From Endomychus coccineus (lineage: Eukaryota; Arthropoda; Insecta; Coleoptera; Endomychidae), in assembly GCA_958510875.1 (NCBI GenBank), contig OY294070.1, positions 41,926,306-41,990,305 on the forward strand: a stretch of 64,000 nucleotides of DNA, given 5' to 3'. Shown here piece by piece: positions 32,820 through 44,849 of this stretch (within the stretch, counting starts at the first letter, position 1; each line of letters opens with the position of its first letter). Below the pieces are notes generated by a model, which was given only the letters and a program-made list of their open reading frames with translations, searched no databases and was not told where the DNA came from. Both the position numbers and the translations under genes were made by a program.

Positions 32820-33900
32820 TAAAACCACAATTGAAACTAAAATTCCAAATATCTACAAGATACAATGAAAATAGGTTCATAGCAGTAAATACAATAATGT
32901 TTAATGCAAACTCACTACAATATAATAATAGTTTAATTAGTAACGGGTATTTTCATTTTATAGTGCAGCAACCAGAATGTTATTGTTGTTTTATTATCCT
33001 TGTATGGTCGATTTATAAATTGGGAAGATATAATATTGAATATTTTTGGTGCAATATAATCTTTGTATTTACTGATGAAGAAGAGATGCTGGGAAATGTA
33101 ACTTGATTTAAACGTATAGCTCTCGTAGTTATACTATGTGTCATTTTATTGGTTTTAAATTTCTTATTTAGTAACAATCCACAAACACATTTTATGTACA
33201 ATTGTTCTAGGTTCATAGCTCTTGTCTCCTTGAAAAGTTGATCGCTAGGAAATCTTCTGTTTTTTAAATAGTATGATTTCTATAATTCTTTTCTGGGCAA
33301 TAATTAATGGCGATAAGACAGATTTAAAGGCAGCGCCCCAGGCTAAAAGGCCATTATTCAAAACTGATTCAGTTGACACTGTAAACATTTATAAAGTTTT
33401 TTTTGAAAACCCGTTCTAATTTGATAAAGTATTTAATAAATTTTTCTTAATTTTGTTGTTATATATTCTATATGGTGCTGCCACTTCATGTGTGAGTCAC
33501 ATATTAATCCTAGATATTTAGTTTTAAGCATTAATAATTCTTTGAGAGCAATTACAATTTGAGAAGTCATGACAATTTAGTGTGTGAATCTTTATTTGAT
33601 TATTACAAGGATAACTTCGCTTATTTAGAGTAAAACACATGAAATTGGATTTGTCTACATTCAGTGTCAATAACTTTGTATCAAACCATGTTTCAACTTT
33701 ACTCATTACTGTTTCTGCTTTTTTGCATTCAAAATCCCATTATCATCCTGTAACATAATAACTGTGTCGTCAGCATAACAGACTACATTTCCTTCAGGAA
33801 CTGATTGGAATAAACTATTTATGTAGAAGGAGAATAGGACTGGGCCCAGCATTACACCCTGTGGCACACCGCATTCCACTAAACAAGACTCACTTTAAAA
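32820..33900 (-). pseudogene. LINE reverse transcriptase remnant, C-terminal half
   Basis: The minus strand reads ECGVPQGVMLGPVLFSFYIN then VVCYADDTVIMLQ (about 33895-33745), followed by KVETWFDTKLLTLNVDKSNF (about 33700), YLGLICDSHMKWQHHI and, near 33100, RAIRLNQVTFPSISSSSVNT. These are the RT palm, the thumb and the C-terminal region of a Jockey/CR1-type LINE. Several stops and shifts break it. It abuts the end of the foldback element at 32816. It is a different copy from 35100-36700, since both contain the YADD block. Confidence 0.8.
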
Positions 33901-34440
33901 ATCTCCAATTTTAATCTGCTGAGTTCTTTACGTAAGGTTAACTTTCTGCTTTAAAGAAAGATGAATCAAATTCTACTTCTGCAAACAGAACAAAAGCTAA
34001 TTCGTAAAAATGAAATTTTAAATTGCACGCGTGAACAGTATTACAAGTTATTGCGTTGCAGTCTAGTTTAGTGTAAAATAGCTCCAAATAGGTAGTCTAT
34101 AAAAGAGTTCACACTGTGGATACACTATGTTCGGAGCACAGTGCTTGTTTCTAAGGTCATCAGCATAAGTTTTTGGGGTTGGTGTATCTTGCTTTCCTTA
34201 TACGCTTTCTAGACTAACACTAGCGAGCTCTTAACAATAACTCATCTTAAGAAATTGAGGATATTTTAACAGCTGCCATGTTTCGTGTACATCTTGGGCC
34301 CAATTCTTGAGGCAGTAGAATAGAGAAGTCTCAGTGGATCGTTCCCGTGATTGCTTCTACTCTCTCGTTTAAGCAACGTAAAACGTTATGCTTAAACAAA
34401 AGGGAGGGCTGAATAGTAGACTTCCGCGGATAACTAATCT
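33901..34440. other. Unassigned sequence
   Basis: I see no coding signal, terminal repeat or tandem repeat in this stretch. Confidence 0.4.
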
Positions 34441-34442
34441 TG

Positions 34443-34665
34443 AAACATCTTGGCTTCTGGATGGATTCCGCGACACAATAACTCGAGTTGATGTCGACGT
34501 TTCGCCAACCATTACAGGTGGCATCTTCAAGGCAGGCTTGAGGCTTGGGGCAGTTTCAGTTCAAGCCTCAAGCCTGCCCTGAATATGCCACCTGTAGTGG
34601 TTGGCGAAACGTCGGTATCAAGTCGAGCTATTGTGACGCGGAATCCATCCGGAAGCCAAGATTTT
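34443..34665. repeat. Inverted pair of hammerhead-like retroelement ends
   Basis: The arms (about 110 bases each) run from AACATCTTGGCTTCTGGATG to the loop near 34560 and back to CATCCGGAAGCCAAGAT. Each arm, read toward its distal end, carries GAAGATGCCACC (or GAATATGCCACC), a short loop, GGTTGGC and GAAACGTC. That is the order of a hammerhead core (CUGANGA, stem II, GAAA), although the first C is changed in one arm and the NGA part in the other. Such motifs end many Penelope-like elements. Confidence 0.6.
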
Positions 34666-34689
34666 TCAAAAAAAAGGGGGGGGGGGGCT

Positions 34690-35099
34690 GGAGAGTAGAT
34701 AAATGAAAAGAATTATTTGTCAGACAATAGATTACATCTTAAAATGATATTACTAGAATTCGATATTTGTTATTATATTCGTGGGACTGGAGAATAAGCC
34801 GACTACTCGATTTAAAATAATAAGTTTAATATTAATAAAAGTAAACTAAACAACGAGGATATAGAATAGTATCAGGCTTGGTCTGCTTACTAGCTTTTAC
34901 ATGAATCTTATTTACAAGGGGTTGTGGGCCACTTATGATTCATCAAAATGAACTAGCAATTTTGACCTTGCGTCAAATTTGATGACTTCATTAGCACAGA
35001 GAAATGACTCTGGCAATGTAATGTTATTTTTAACGGTTCTTAATAGCATGCAAGAGGTCTTACTTCTCTCACAAAATAGTCATTAATTCTTTTTAATGA
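34690..35099. other. AT-rich unassigned sequence
   Basis: A G14-like run near 34677-34690 precedes AT-rich sequence in which I recognise nothing. Confidence 0.4.
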
Positions 35100-36700
35100 G
35101 TTTGTGGTATTTTTAGTAGTGAAGTCATTATCACATCGATTGTACAATATTAGTATCATCTGCATAACTGAAAGGAAATTCAAGTTCTTCATCCAATATA
35201 TTTGGAAGGTCATTGATAAATGTTATGAACAACAGAGGCCCGAGAATTTGTCATGCGGAACACCAATGATCACATGTGGTGCTCATCTGTATTCTGACAA
35301 TTTGAGTGCGATTAGATAAATATAATTTGCTGAAATCTAATTAGGCTCCACGAACCCCATATTGTTCAAGCTTTTGACAGAACATATTGTGATTGTGAGC
35401 TGTCAAAAGCTTTTGTAAAATCAATGATAATTCCACACGCCGCATCACCAGACTCCATTATTTCAAAGACTTAGTTAGTAAAGAGACAAGTTTTTCAATT
35501 CTGCCCTGATGAAAAACATGTTGAAAACTATGTAATAAGTTACGCTTGCCAAAAAAGTAAAAAAATTCTTGAGCTGATTTTTTAAAAAATATCTTTGAAA
35601 ATGAGGGAAGTAAACTGGCCTATAATTTGACAACAAAGCGGTGCCCCCTTTATTGTGCAAAGGGATTAACACATCTCGGTTAAGTGGTTCTGGAAATATG
35701 CTCTGTTGTAAACGAGTGTTTATGATAGCACATATAGTCGAGTCATATTAGCAAAAAAGCTGGGAAAATTTGCGGGTAACTCCGATCGACTCCGGGTTTT
35801 TTGCAAAATTTTCCTGAATGGATTTACAACATTCCCGAAAAAAAACTAATATGTGCTTTTCCATTTTTCAATTGTTGTAAAGGAAAATGGCCAATTTTCA
35901 TGGCCAAAAAATGGCTAGAAATCTATACTCGATGGTTTTCGAGGTCGCTGATCACGACTCCGAAGTAGGATTTTCCATTTTTCGATTTATTGGCCAGTTA
36001 TTGACCAACGTTGATGGACAAAACGCGGAAATTTTGCAAATAAATGAATCGAAAAACGGAAAATCTGACTTCGGAATCGTGATCAGCGACCTCGAAAACC
36101 CCCCAGTACAGTTTTCTAGCCATTTTCCTAATTTTTTGACCATGAAAATTGGCCATTTTCCTCTATAGCAAAAATTGAAAAATGGAAAAGCACATATTAC
36201 TTTTTTTTCGGGAATGTTGCAAATCCGTTCAGGAAAATTTTGTAAAAAACCCGGAGTCGATTGGAGTTGCCCGCAAATTTTCTCAGCTTTTATATTTTTT
36301 TTGTCTAATTTGACCCGACTAATAATGGACTGCAGATTGACGAGATGCTTTTTTTAAGAACAGGTAGTGGTATTTCGTCATCACAGCTACTGTTTTTGTT
36401 AAAATCTAGTAACGATGTTCAAAACCTCAGGTTCCGTTACTGGTAGGAAGAACATTGAATGGCGATTAATAGGAATAATATTTTCTATGTAAATGTTATC
36501 GTTAGATTTTTGAGTTTGTATTAAATTATTGACTACGCTACAAAAGTGATCGTTAAAATTGGTTGGCAAGATCAGTCATATTCCTATAGTCACGAAGTGT
36601 TGAGGTAAAAGTTTCAAATTTTCCCTTCAGATCTTTTTCAATATATGCCAAATAGTGTTAGATTTTTTATCACTTTGCAAAGTAGAAGAGCAGCTCAAGT
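35100..36700 (-). pseudogene. LINE remnant (linker and RT N-terminal half), split by a foldback element
   Basis: Minus-strand frames give TIWHILKKDLKGKFETFTST and LRDYRNMTDLANQF (about 36660-36560), DDEIPLPVLKKSISSICSPL (about 36380-36330), then, across the inserted element, STICAIINTRLQQSIFPEPL (about 35745-35690). SNYRPVYFP follows (about 35610), then AACGIIIDFTKAFD (about 35440-35400) and FSYADDTNIVQS (about 35160). This is the endonuclease-RT linker and RT fingers/palm of a Jockey/CR1-type LINE. Many stops and shifts are present. The 583-bp element at 35737-36319 interrupts it at a TA. Confidence 0.8.
35737..36319. mobile_element. Foldback element, 583 bp, TA duplication, GTCGAGTCA ends
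   Basis: It starts GTCGAGTCATATTAG and ends CTAATTTGACCCGAC, with TA on each side (35735-35736 and 36320-36321). The arms are inverted over almost their whole length, for example GGGTAACTCCGATCGACTCC against GGAGTCGATTGGAGTTGCCC. The inner GTTTTCGAGGTCGCTGATCA block matches the 142-bp monomer of the element at 44688-47523, so they belong to one family. It is non-autonomous and sits in a LINE. Confidence 0.85.
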
Positions 36701-36926
36701 GTAAATAAGCAATATTGAGAAAAACGGATTTAAATAAAATACTAAGTAGTAATTGGAGATTTGCAACTAGAAAAAAGGTAAGTTGTGGCACTGATGCTGT
36801 TTTATCAAATAAAACTACCGAACACATTTTTGATTCATCTTTTATTCAATTGAAAAAAACACAGTTGGGCCAATCTGCCAAAATCATTTTAATAATCAAA
36901 AGTAAGTAATGTTAGTTAAACCATTA

Positions 36927-38608
36927 TTCGTCAGTACTGGGTTCAACAGTTTCTTCGTCTTCAATTCGGTTATTGGTCACTAAATTATTGTAAAATCCAT
37001 GAACAATTGGGGGAACATACGACAGCAATTCTTGAAAGTTTTTATATTTCAACTTTTCAAAAGGACGACCGGGTACAAGGTTTTTAACTCGATACCTTCA
37101 ATTATTTTATTGGCAAAATTTGAATCCCTTTTAGCGACATTTACAAAAAAAAACTGCACATCTTCATTATTAGAGTAGCTTTAAATGTTAATTTTAATAT
37201 TTTTTTCTGCACTTCTAAAGTCATCTCCATCCATATCCATTTCGATGACTGTACATTTATTTAAATCTATTGGTCAAAAATGTCTTTAAAGTATCGTTTT
37301 TGTTTTTCAATGGTCCCAAAATGCCGGTCACAAGAGAGATACGAGTGTCCAGAAGCAAGGAACTTATGGTAGATTCCTGTAGGACTAAACAAACTCGACG
37401 TTGTCATATGGGTACAAATCGCTGCCATTGTAATGTTACTATTCTGTCCGCCACACTGATCGCTGTACAAAATCAGTACATAGAAGCGAATTTCTTGTGG
37501 TCCTCGTGAAGCCATGCCTTCATGTGTGCTTTCTTTGTTGCTAAATTATAAATTCCGCAATTTCCTTTTATAGTATGCTACTCCAGTGGAAATGTTTGTT
37601 GTGGGCAAAGTTTTCATGAGCTTCCTGCTGCAGCCTTGATTTTTATGTTTAGGCAGTCGCATTTTTTACAAGTGTCTGTAGCAGGATACCTGAAGTGGAG
37701 ATTAAAATCTTCATTAAAGAAAATACGAATTTTGAAAGTTTTTCTGAAGGATTACTGTCAGAATAGAGTTCGTACAATTTTGAGATACTTAAATCTGGAG
37801 ATAAATACATTCTATTAGGGTTTTTGGTCCTGCTATAGTGTGACGTATAAGTGATAAATTCTTAGATATTTTGTTAGGCTGTTCGCCTCGTCTGTCAACA
37901 GGTGGAGTTGTTACTTGTCCTCCAACTATTTTGTTCACCAGAGCCCTAGTGATTCTTCCATCAGATACCTTTAGAGGTTTTTTAAAATCCTTGAACACAT
38001 CAACACTTTCACCAGAACCTACAAGTAGAGAATAAATTCGCGTCTTGTTTCGCTTATTTGGATCTATCTCATGTGTGAATCTGCCTTTATTTACTACGTT
38101 GATTTGAACATTAAGATAATCAGTTTGCAAATCAAAATTTCGTCTATAATAAACAGTGTCTGACATTTTCGTGGACACTGACATGAACCTTCAAAAAACT
38201 CTTTAGGTACCAGGGATATCCCTTCCAGACACATTCACGCATGCCTTTCCTGAATTCCTAGATGTTACTAATTGTTCTTTTCCATCTATTTTCCTCTCTT
38301 ATCCGTTTTCTTCCTTTATTCTGGGCGGCGAGAGGAACCGAAGCTGTCATTGTAAATTTACCACTGAAATTTTCTCCATCACTGGACGGTTGAAATTTGC
38401 GGAACCAGTCTTCGAATTCGATAGGTTCGTTAATGCTTGAGCTTGAAGAATTTGACAATTCCTCAGATGCGTTCAATTCTGAAAATATCCAATTTTTCAG
38501 GTTAGAATTGCTTAAATGAAAAATTTTTATAATTTATGAATAATAATTATGCAATGATATAATATATGCTAACTTACCTGCCGTGCTGTTCATATTAACA
38601 TGTTGCAT
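36927..38608 (-). pseudogene. Decayed intron-containing transposase-like gene (DQCGGQN family)
   Basis: The minus strand begins with ATG at 38608 (MQHVNMNSTA). A 99-base intron with GTAAGT and TATTTTCAG borders (38577-38479) follows, then an acidic/serine stretch (NASEELSNSSSSS), GRKRIREENRWKR and an in-frame stop. A shifted frame carries FKKPLKVSDGRITRALVNKI and TTPPVDRRG. Farther on come LILYSDQCGGQNSNIT, SGHSYLSCDRHFGTIEKQKR and a C-terminus KNFQELLSYVPPIVHGFYNN. The order matches an uncharacterised, probably transposon-derived insect family; the fragment at 1040-1790 is another copy. At least four lesions make it dead. No terminal repeats could be linked to it. Confidence 0.6.
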
Positions 38609-38647
38609 TTTAATTAAGACGTTTTACGCTCACTATAAAAACTAATA

Positions 38648-39918
38648 GTGCAGTCAATCTATGGAAAAATAGGACCGGTTTCGTAAAAATTTGATGGAGG
38701 TTAGCGACCTGGAAAAAAAGAAGAAACTGTTTTTTGCCCTTTTCTAGGTCAGTTTTGTAGTTTTATTTTTTTTTAACTCTTTAGACTTCCGGCTCCGGTT
38801 TGAAATCAGTAGCCTTTTATTGTTGGTATTTGAGGAACCTTTAGTTCAATTTTTTTGCGACGTTCATCTCCCCCCTCCTGGAATATATATTAAATACGTT
38901 TTTTGGACCAAAAATTCAAATTAGGTTATTTTGGTCAAATTGCAATAAAATTGGATGAAATTTGGGGAAAAAATAGGTCGTGGAGGTCACAATAAGTGGT
39001 CCAAATATGGGCTAGAAATTTGGAACACTTTTGGTTAAAATCCGAATTTGGCCAATTTGGCCTAATTTTTAATGGCTCCCCTTTTGACAAAAAAGTCAGA
39101 GTATGCTCAAATTGAAGATTATTTTATGTACTTTAATGTGATATATGTCGTCCGTATCAGCTTTTTTTTACGATTCATCCATTTTTAGACCATTTACAGT
39201 ATATGTTATCATAGACCATTCATGTGATCCACATCAACGTTACATTTTTTGTACTATACGATACGATATTATTTCAATGTTACTATGTATATATTAAAGT
39301 AAATCTACAAACGTCATATACAAAATTTTATTTTTGAGAAATATTAAAAAATAATCTATATTATACAGGTATGTGCTTCCCATTATTAACCGTTCGATTA
39401 AAATGTTCATCCAATGTTTAGGACCGCGCCTCTTCTTAATATAATAGAAAAACTTTTATTGACGACAATGTCAGGCAGGAAAAAAATTAAAGCATATTAT
39501 AATATATAATTTTTTTTTTGGTAAGTTGTAATGTTTAATTTCTTGTATAGTATAAATCTATTAAAATATTTAATTTAAAAAAAATTATTAGCAAAATATA
39601 AAAAAAATTATTGAAAAGGAAAAAAAAGAAGGTATAATGAAATAGAATATACACGTAAAGGCATATCAGGTGAAGGTTATTAAATGAATACAAATGTGTT
39701 ATTTAAATTTTAAAAAACAATTCTATATTCTTGACATTTTGGAACGTAATTATTTATTTTTGGTGAGTGATTTTTTTTTAAATTGTTTTCAAAAATAACA
39801 TTTTCATATGATGTTTGTATATTTGGTATAATATATACATAAATAAGTAACATTGAAATAATAACGTATTTCATAGTAAAAAAAATGTAACGTTGATGTG
39901 GATCACATAAATGGTTTT

Positions 39919-39999
<81 letters not shown>

Positions 40000-40631
40000 A
40001 TAAATGGCCCAAATATTGATGAATCGTGAAAAAAGTTGATGCGGACATATACCACATTGAAGTACATAAAATAACCTTTTATTTGAGCCTAAGTAGAGTA
40101 CGCTTCGACTTTTTTGACAAAAGGGATAGCCATTTTAAAATTTGAGCCTAATTGGCCAAATTTGGATTTTAAGCAAAACTGTTCAATATTTTCAGCCTAT
40201 ATTCAGAACTTTTATTGTGACTGCCACGATCTACTTTTTCACCAAATTTTATCCAATTTGGTTGCAATTTGACCAAAACAGCCCAATTTTAATTTTTGCT
40301 CCAAATAACGTATTTATGTATATTCCAGGAAGAGGGGCAAACGGAATGTCACGAAATTTAGACGAAGGTTCCTCAAATATCAATAATGAAAGGGTACCAA
40401 TTTTAAACCTTAGCCGGAGGTCTAAGAGGTTAAAAAAAAGAAACTCCAAAACTGACTTTAAAAAAGGGCAAAAAACAGTTTTTTGAAGGTTAGACATGGT
40501 TCCACCCAATATTGGTAATAAAAATTTTAGTATCTTATTATTTTCATCATAAGACACGATTTTTTCCAGGTCGCTAACCTCTTATCAAATTTTTACGAAC
40601 GTCGTCCTATTTTTCCGCAGATTAACTCCAC
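38648..40631. mobile_element. Long-arm foldback element, about 2 kb, TA duplication, GTGNAGTNAATC ends
   Basis: The left end GTGCAGTCAATCTATGG and the right end CCGCAGATTAACTCCAC are inverted, flanked by TA (38646-38647 and 40632-40633). The arms of about 600-740 bases match inverted with about 80% identity by eye, for example GGAGGTTAGCGACCTGG and CCAGGTCGCTAACCTC, or GATCCACATCAACGTTACAT and its complement. The loop (about 39250-39885) holds AT-rich sequence. There is no coding capacity; the 114- and 102-codon frames on opposite strands of the right arm mirror each other and are not genes. Confidence 0.85.
39921..39997. repeat. (AT)n microsatellite
   Basis: About 77 bases of uninterrupted AT repeat within the right arm of the foldback element. 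The YIYIYI reading frame over it is an artefact. Confidence 0.95.
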
Positions 40632-40639
40632 TATAATAC

Positions 40640-42489
40640 GTTTATCAATTCTGGTTATAGTGGCCCAAATACCATTTGAGCCACTATTCTACTACCAGAT
40701 TAAGATGGGGCCCAACTGTTATTTGAACGCTATCTATTTTATAGTAGTGGAAGCTCACTTGGCCCACCATACATTTGAGAAAAAGGAACCGATGTATCTT
40801 TTGCCCAACTGAACTAAAATTGACCAATTTTTCATTTGGGCTACTCTTTTACTGACCGACTCAATTTTGTGACTGAAATGTTTAGATTCTTCATTTAATT
40901 TAGCGGAATACATTTTGTTAACTCTGGTATAGATGTTTTTAAAGCTGCCGTTGTTGTTGGCCAATAGTTACTGACATATTCTTTGAGTTTTGTAATATCA
41001 GGTGTTATTCAGTGTTTATTATTTTTGACACGTTTGTATTTTTGAAAATTTCTGACATGTTAGTCGAAAATGATGCCCATTGTTCATTGCCGGTTTTCAA
41101 TTTCAGTTATTGATATAAACAGTAATCTGTCAAGAAAGCTTCTATAATCATTATGAGAATAACTTTTCATTTCAAAAGTAAGGTATACATTCAAAAACCA
41201 AACAACATTGATGAGCTGAAGGAAAGAATAAGAGATGGAACAAAATAATACCGGAAATGTTACGTAATGTAAGGGACGAAACCCATCATAGATTAGGATG
41301 TTGCCAACAAGTAAATGGTTCAAATTTTGAGTCATTGTTACGTTAAAAAGTAATTTAACTTAAAAAGTACATTTTTATCTTAAGAAAACCTCAACATCTT
41401 GAAAAATATTAAATGTGATCAATACGCCGGATTTATCTTTCCGTCACCTTTCCACAAGTTATAGTGTAGCATTCGAAAATAAAAGTTGCTGTGGGGCTGT
41501 ATTTCGCATATTAATTGGAAAAGGTAGGTAAATACATTCAAATATTCATGTGTCTCGGGAATTAAAAAAAAAATTATTGCGGTAGCGAATTTATTCCAGT
41601 TAAAGTCTTCACCTGTATAATAAACTTTTTCGAATGCCATATGAGAGCTGAGACAATTTTTAAACAAACAAATTTCATAAACATTTCACAGTTTAATGAA
41701 TTATGCTAGTATTGATGCTTTTAGCTACCTACTCTCTTTTGGAAAATAGATTGTAAAAATAAATTCAGAATGTTTGAATTTTAGTTTGTTATTTTAAGAT
41801 CTTAATGACTAAATATTCGTTCAATAACAACAGATTTAGGCAGTTGAAATAAAATATTGCAGTCGATTTTGATAAATTTTCAATGGAATTTCACACAGAA
41901 TGGTTGATTGAATTATGAATGATTTCGGACATGAATGATAACCATCATGACCAGTATTGATCTGACGTCAGGTGAAAGCAGCTAACTTCACACACAAAAG
42001 TAAGTAATATATAACATTGCAAATATGGTGAATGATATAAATTTGTACAGGATGACCCGTTTATTTTGGGAAACTACCCTATCCTATAAAACGTACAAGG
42101 TAGAGAATAAAGTTTTGCATAAAAGTATCTTAGTTGATTTATATTTTGACAATTATATACTTTTGTATATACAGGGTACTCTATTTGACACGCGTGAATT
42201 TTCTTAATTTAAATGGGTCACTCCATATATTATTGCATATTTTGATTCCACGCAGAATTCTAGACACATTTCATGTATAATGTCCCATACCTAAGCCTAA
42301 CCGTTTTTGAAATATTTTAAAATCTTTTGTCAAAAATGACGTTTGCAGGCCCTAAAATAATCCTCAATTTTTCCTATACGGAAGCTTTTATTATTCAATT
42401 TGGATTGGATTCCTTGTTGAAAAAAAAAAGATCTTTATAATATTTTGATAACAGTTAATACGGGATGTTCAAAAATAAGATTAAAAATG
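40640..42489. other. Unassigned AT-rich sequence with one short hairpin
   Basis: TAGTGGCCCAAAT and ATTTGAGCCACTA (40656-40687) form a 13-base stem with one mismatch and a three-base loop. Two minus-strand frames (41084-41335 and 41419-41667, with FATAIIFFLIPETHEYLNVF) have no motif I know. I see no other structure. Confidence 0.4.
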
Positions 42490-42825
42490 AAATTGAGAAA
42501 ACTGCCGAAAATAAAATTTTTCAAATAGAAACCCCAAATTTTATAATTTTATCACATTTAGCATTAAAAATGAGAGCGAGTTTGTGTGAAGTTGTTTGTT
42601 ACAAAATTTTGTAGTTTTCGAAATACCGGGATATCAAAAATTATCTTGGTCAAGGGTGGTTGTGGAATCTAAAACGTGTGTCTTACTTTACGTTTGAAAT
42701 AATTATGTCACTGTCACACTGACATCATCAATAACCTACAAATTTCATACCTATTTATTTCAGTTGTAAAACAATAATGAACTACAAATTATGAAATAAC
42801 GGTTTTAGTAACAAGAAAAACTAAA

Positions 42826-42945
42826 TTACAGTAATTGTTGGAAATGTCCCCCGTTTTGTTCGATGCACAAGTTGACGCGCATCCTCATGCTGTGAAAACC
42901 ATTTTGCAGCATTTCTGGCGTTATGGTTGCACATTGCTGAAATTT
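42826..42945 (-). pseudogene. Tc1/mariner-type transposase C-terminal scrap
   Basis: The minus strand reads ITPEMLQNGFHSMRMRVNLC then IEQNGGHFQQLL and a stop. The pattern ITPExLxxVxxxxxxRLxxCIxxxGxHxEHLL ends many insect mariner-related transposases. It sits between the inverted arms of the interrupted element, so it likely belonged to that element, now an internal-deletion derivative. Confidence 0.65.
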
Positions 42946-43063
42946 GTAGGTTATTGATGATGTCAGTGTGACAGTAACATAATTATTTCAAACGTAAAGT
43001 AAGACACACGTTTTAGATTCCACAACCACCCTTGACCAAGATAATTTTTGATATCCCGGTATA

Positions 43064-44614
43064 ACATTTTTCTAATGTAAAAATGCTATAGTCAGCTATA
43101 TGGCTCTTAAGTTGGCCATGGCGACGTTTAAAAAACAATCCGTACTATAGAATGCCTTTTGATAATCATGCTTGCTTAAATTATAGCCCGTTTATCTTGA
43201 GACATTTATCTCAGAAAATATAGGAGATGAGGCGAAAAGTAAAATGCAAAGGTTAATTGGAATAATTTGACCCTTTAATTTATTTCATTTAATTAGTGTT
43301 GTTAAATTTTACATGCAGATATTTTTCTCAACCCCTTCCCTTCATTATGTCACATCGAAATAGAGTATTCAACGACGATTTCAAAAATACATAACAACAT
43401 CTAGGATGCTCCGTTTCGGATTTATGCACGTTTATCATCGGTGAATACTTTATTCAAGAACATATTACACTTATAGCTTAATTAAAGACAAGGTATAATA
43501 ATTATTGCAACAAGTGTTTTACATGCCCCCCAATTTGAGCAATACAAATGAGTTTCTAAATGCATAACGGTATTTCTAACATATTCAGTTCCATTTAGGT
43601 ATTGAATACCTTCTGGAAACCGACGTTCAAATTTCAGTGCTGTTGATGGTTTGCGTTTGTAACTAGATCTTTAAGTATACCCCATAGAAAAATATCTAGG
43701 GGGGTTAAGTCGAAGCACTTCGGAGGCCAGGTATAATTACCACTTTCCCCAATCCACTTGAATTCAAATAGTAGCTAATTTCTTGAGTTCTGTGCCAAAT
43801 TAAATTTCCTGGTTGTCTTGCAGGCACTTCATTTTCCACAAGGGGTTAGATATTATTTAAAAGCTCTGAGTAACGTTGGAAATTCGAATTCCGATAAAAA
43901 ATACTGAACCTGTAATTCTGAATCTCTAAATGGCGCACCACACTCAGACAGAAGTTCTACCCGAACTTGTAACTTCCATAACTTTTTTATTATTCTCGCT
44001 GCTCCAGTAATGGGTATTTTTTTATTAGAAATTTGATTTGAGGTTGTAACCATGGACTCATCGGTTCAAATAATACTAGAAAATATATTTTCAAAAAAAT
44101 GTCTCTCCATAACAATATTGCAAAAATCTAACCTGTTGTTGTAATCACATTGTTCTAATTTTTGTACTGAAGAATATTTATAGGACTTGAATTTTTTTTA
44201 TTTGAAGGCACGTTGGAAGCGTTGTTCTTCTGACGTCTAGATCTAAAAAGGCATTCGGGTTTCAGGAATTTCTTTAAAATGCAAAAAAATATTGAGTTGC
44301 TCTTCATCAGTCAAAACTTGACGACGTCCTATTTTCTCTTTCTTCAAGGTTCCATTTATTTTAAATTGTTGGTAAATTCTAGAGGTTTTTTTGTTTGATA
44401 TATAACTTTCTAACATGTGAATCTTATTCTCTGTACTAAACATTATTAACGAAGCGAATAGCGAACTGTATTTAAAAATGAAAAATAGTTAAACAAGATG
44501 ATACGTGTCGAAAGATTTTTTTAACTATGATAAATAGTGACATTCTGTAGTACAGATTGTTTTTTAATTAATAGCCATATAGCAGACTACAGGATTTTCA
44601 CAATGAAAAAATGT
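43064..44614 (-). mobile_element. Mariner-like transposon, 1.55 kb
   Basis: The ends ACATTTTTCTAATGTAAAAA and its inverted partner (TTTTCACAATGAAAAAATGT) form imperfect terminal repeats of about 45 bases, running to a shared GCTATATGGCT. TA lies on both sides (43062-43063 and 44615-44616). The transposase remnant inside runs on the minus strand. Confidence 0.85.
43500..44443 (-). pseudogene. Mariner-like transposase, inactivated
   Basis: The minus strand starts at 44443 with FSTENKIHMLESYISNKKTS and contains GRRQVLTDEEQLNIFLH, an N-terminal helix-turn-helix region. After several shifts it reads ENEVPARQPGNLIWH (about 43840-43790), then GNYTWPPKCFDLTPLDIFLW (about 43720-43670), the conserved block before and including the third catalytic acid (PPRSPDLTPLDFFLWG in related elements). 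Near 43500 HLETHLYCSNWGACKT is a broken IQQGGxHxEHLL-like end. Stops and frameshifts make it non-functional. Confidence 0.75.
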
Positions 44615-44849
44615 TACATTGCCAATATTTCGAAAAGTAAAAATTTTTTGAATAAATAACTGACTAGCTCGCCCCCATTTTTAATTAGTCGAGTCAAATA
44701 GGTATTTCATTACGAAAATCGTTAGATATGGACCGATTTTGATGAAACAACGTGCATTCGATTCGGAATGACGTCTAGAAAAAAGCTTACCGGTTAGTTT
44801 TTTGTGTAAATTTGTTATTATTTTTTGAAACAAAAAATTGACAAATTTT

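Noticed and set aside
39710..40057. 115-codon minus-strand frame
   Set aside because: Mostly Tyr-Ile repeats from the (AT)n microsatellite.
40142..40557. Two overlapping frames on opposite strands in the foldback arm
   Set aside because: The region is one arm of an inverted repeat and shows no protein motif; chance openness.
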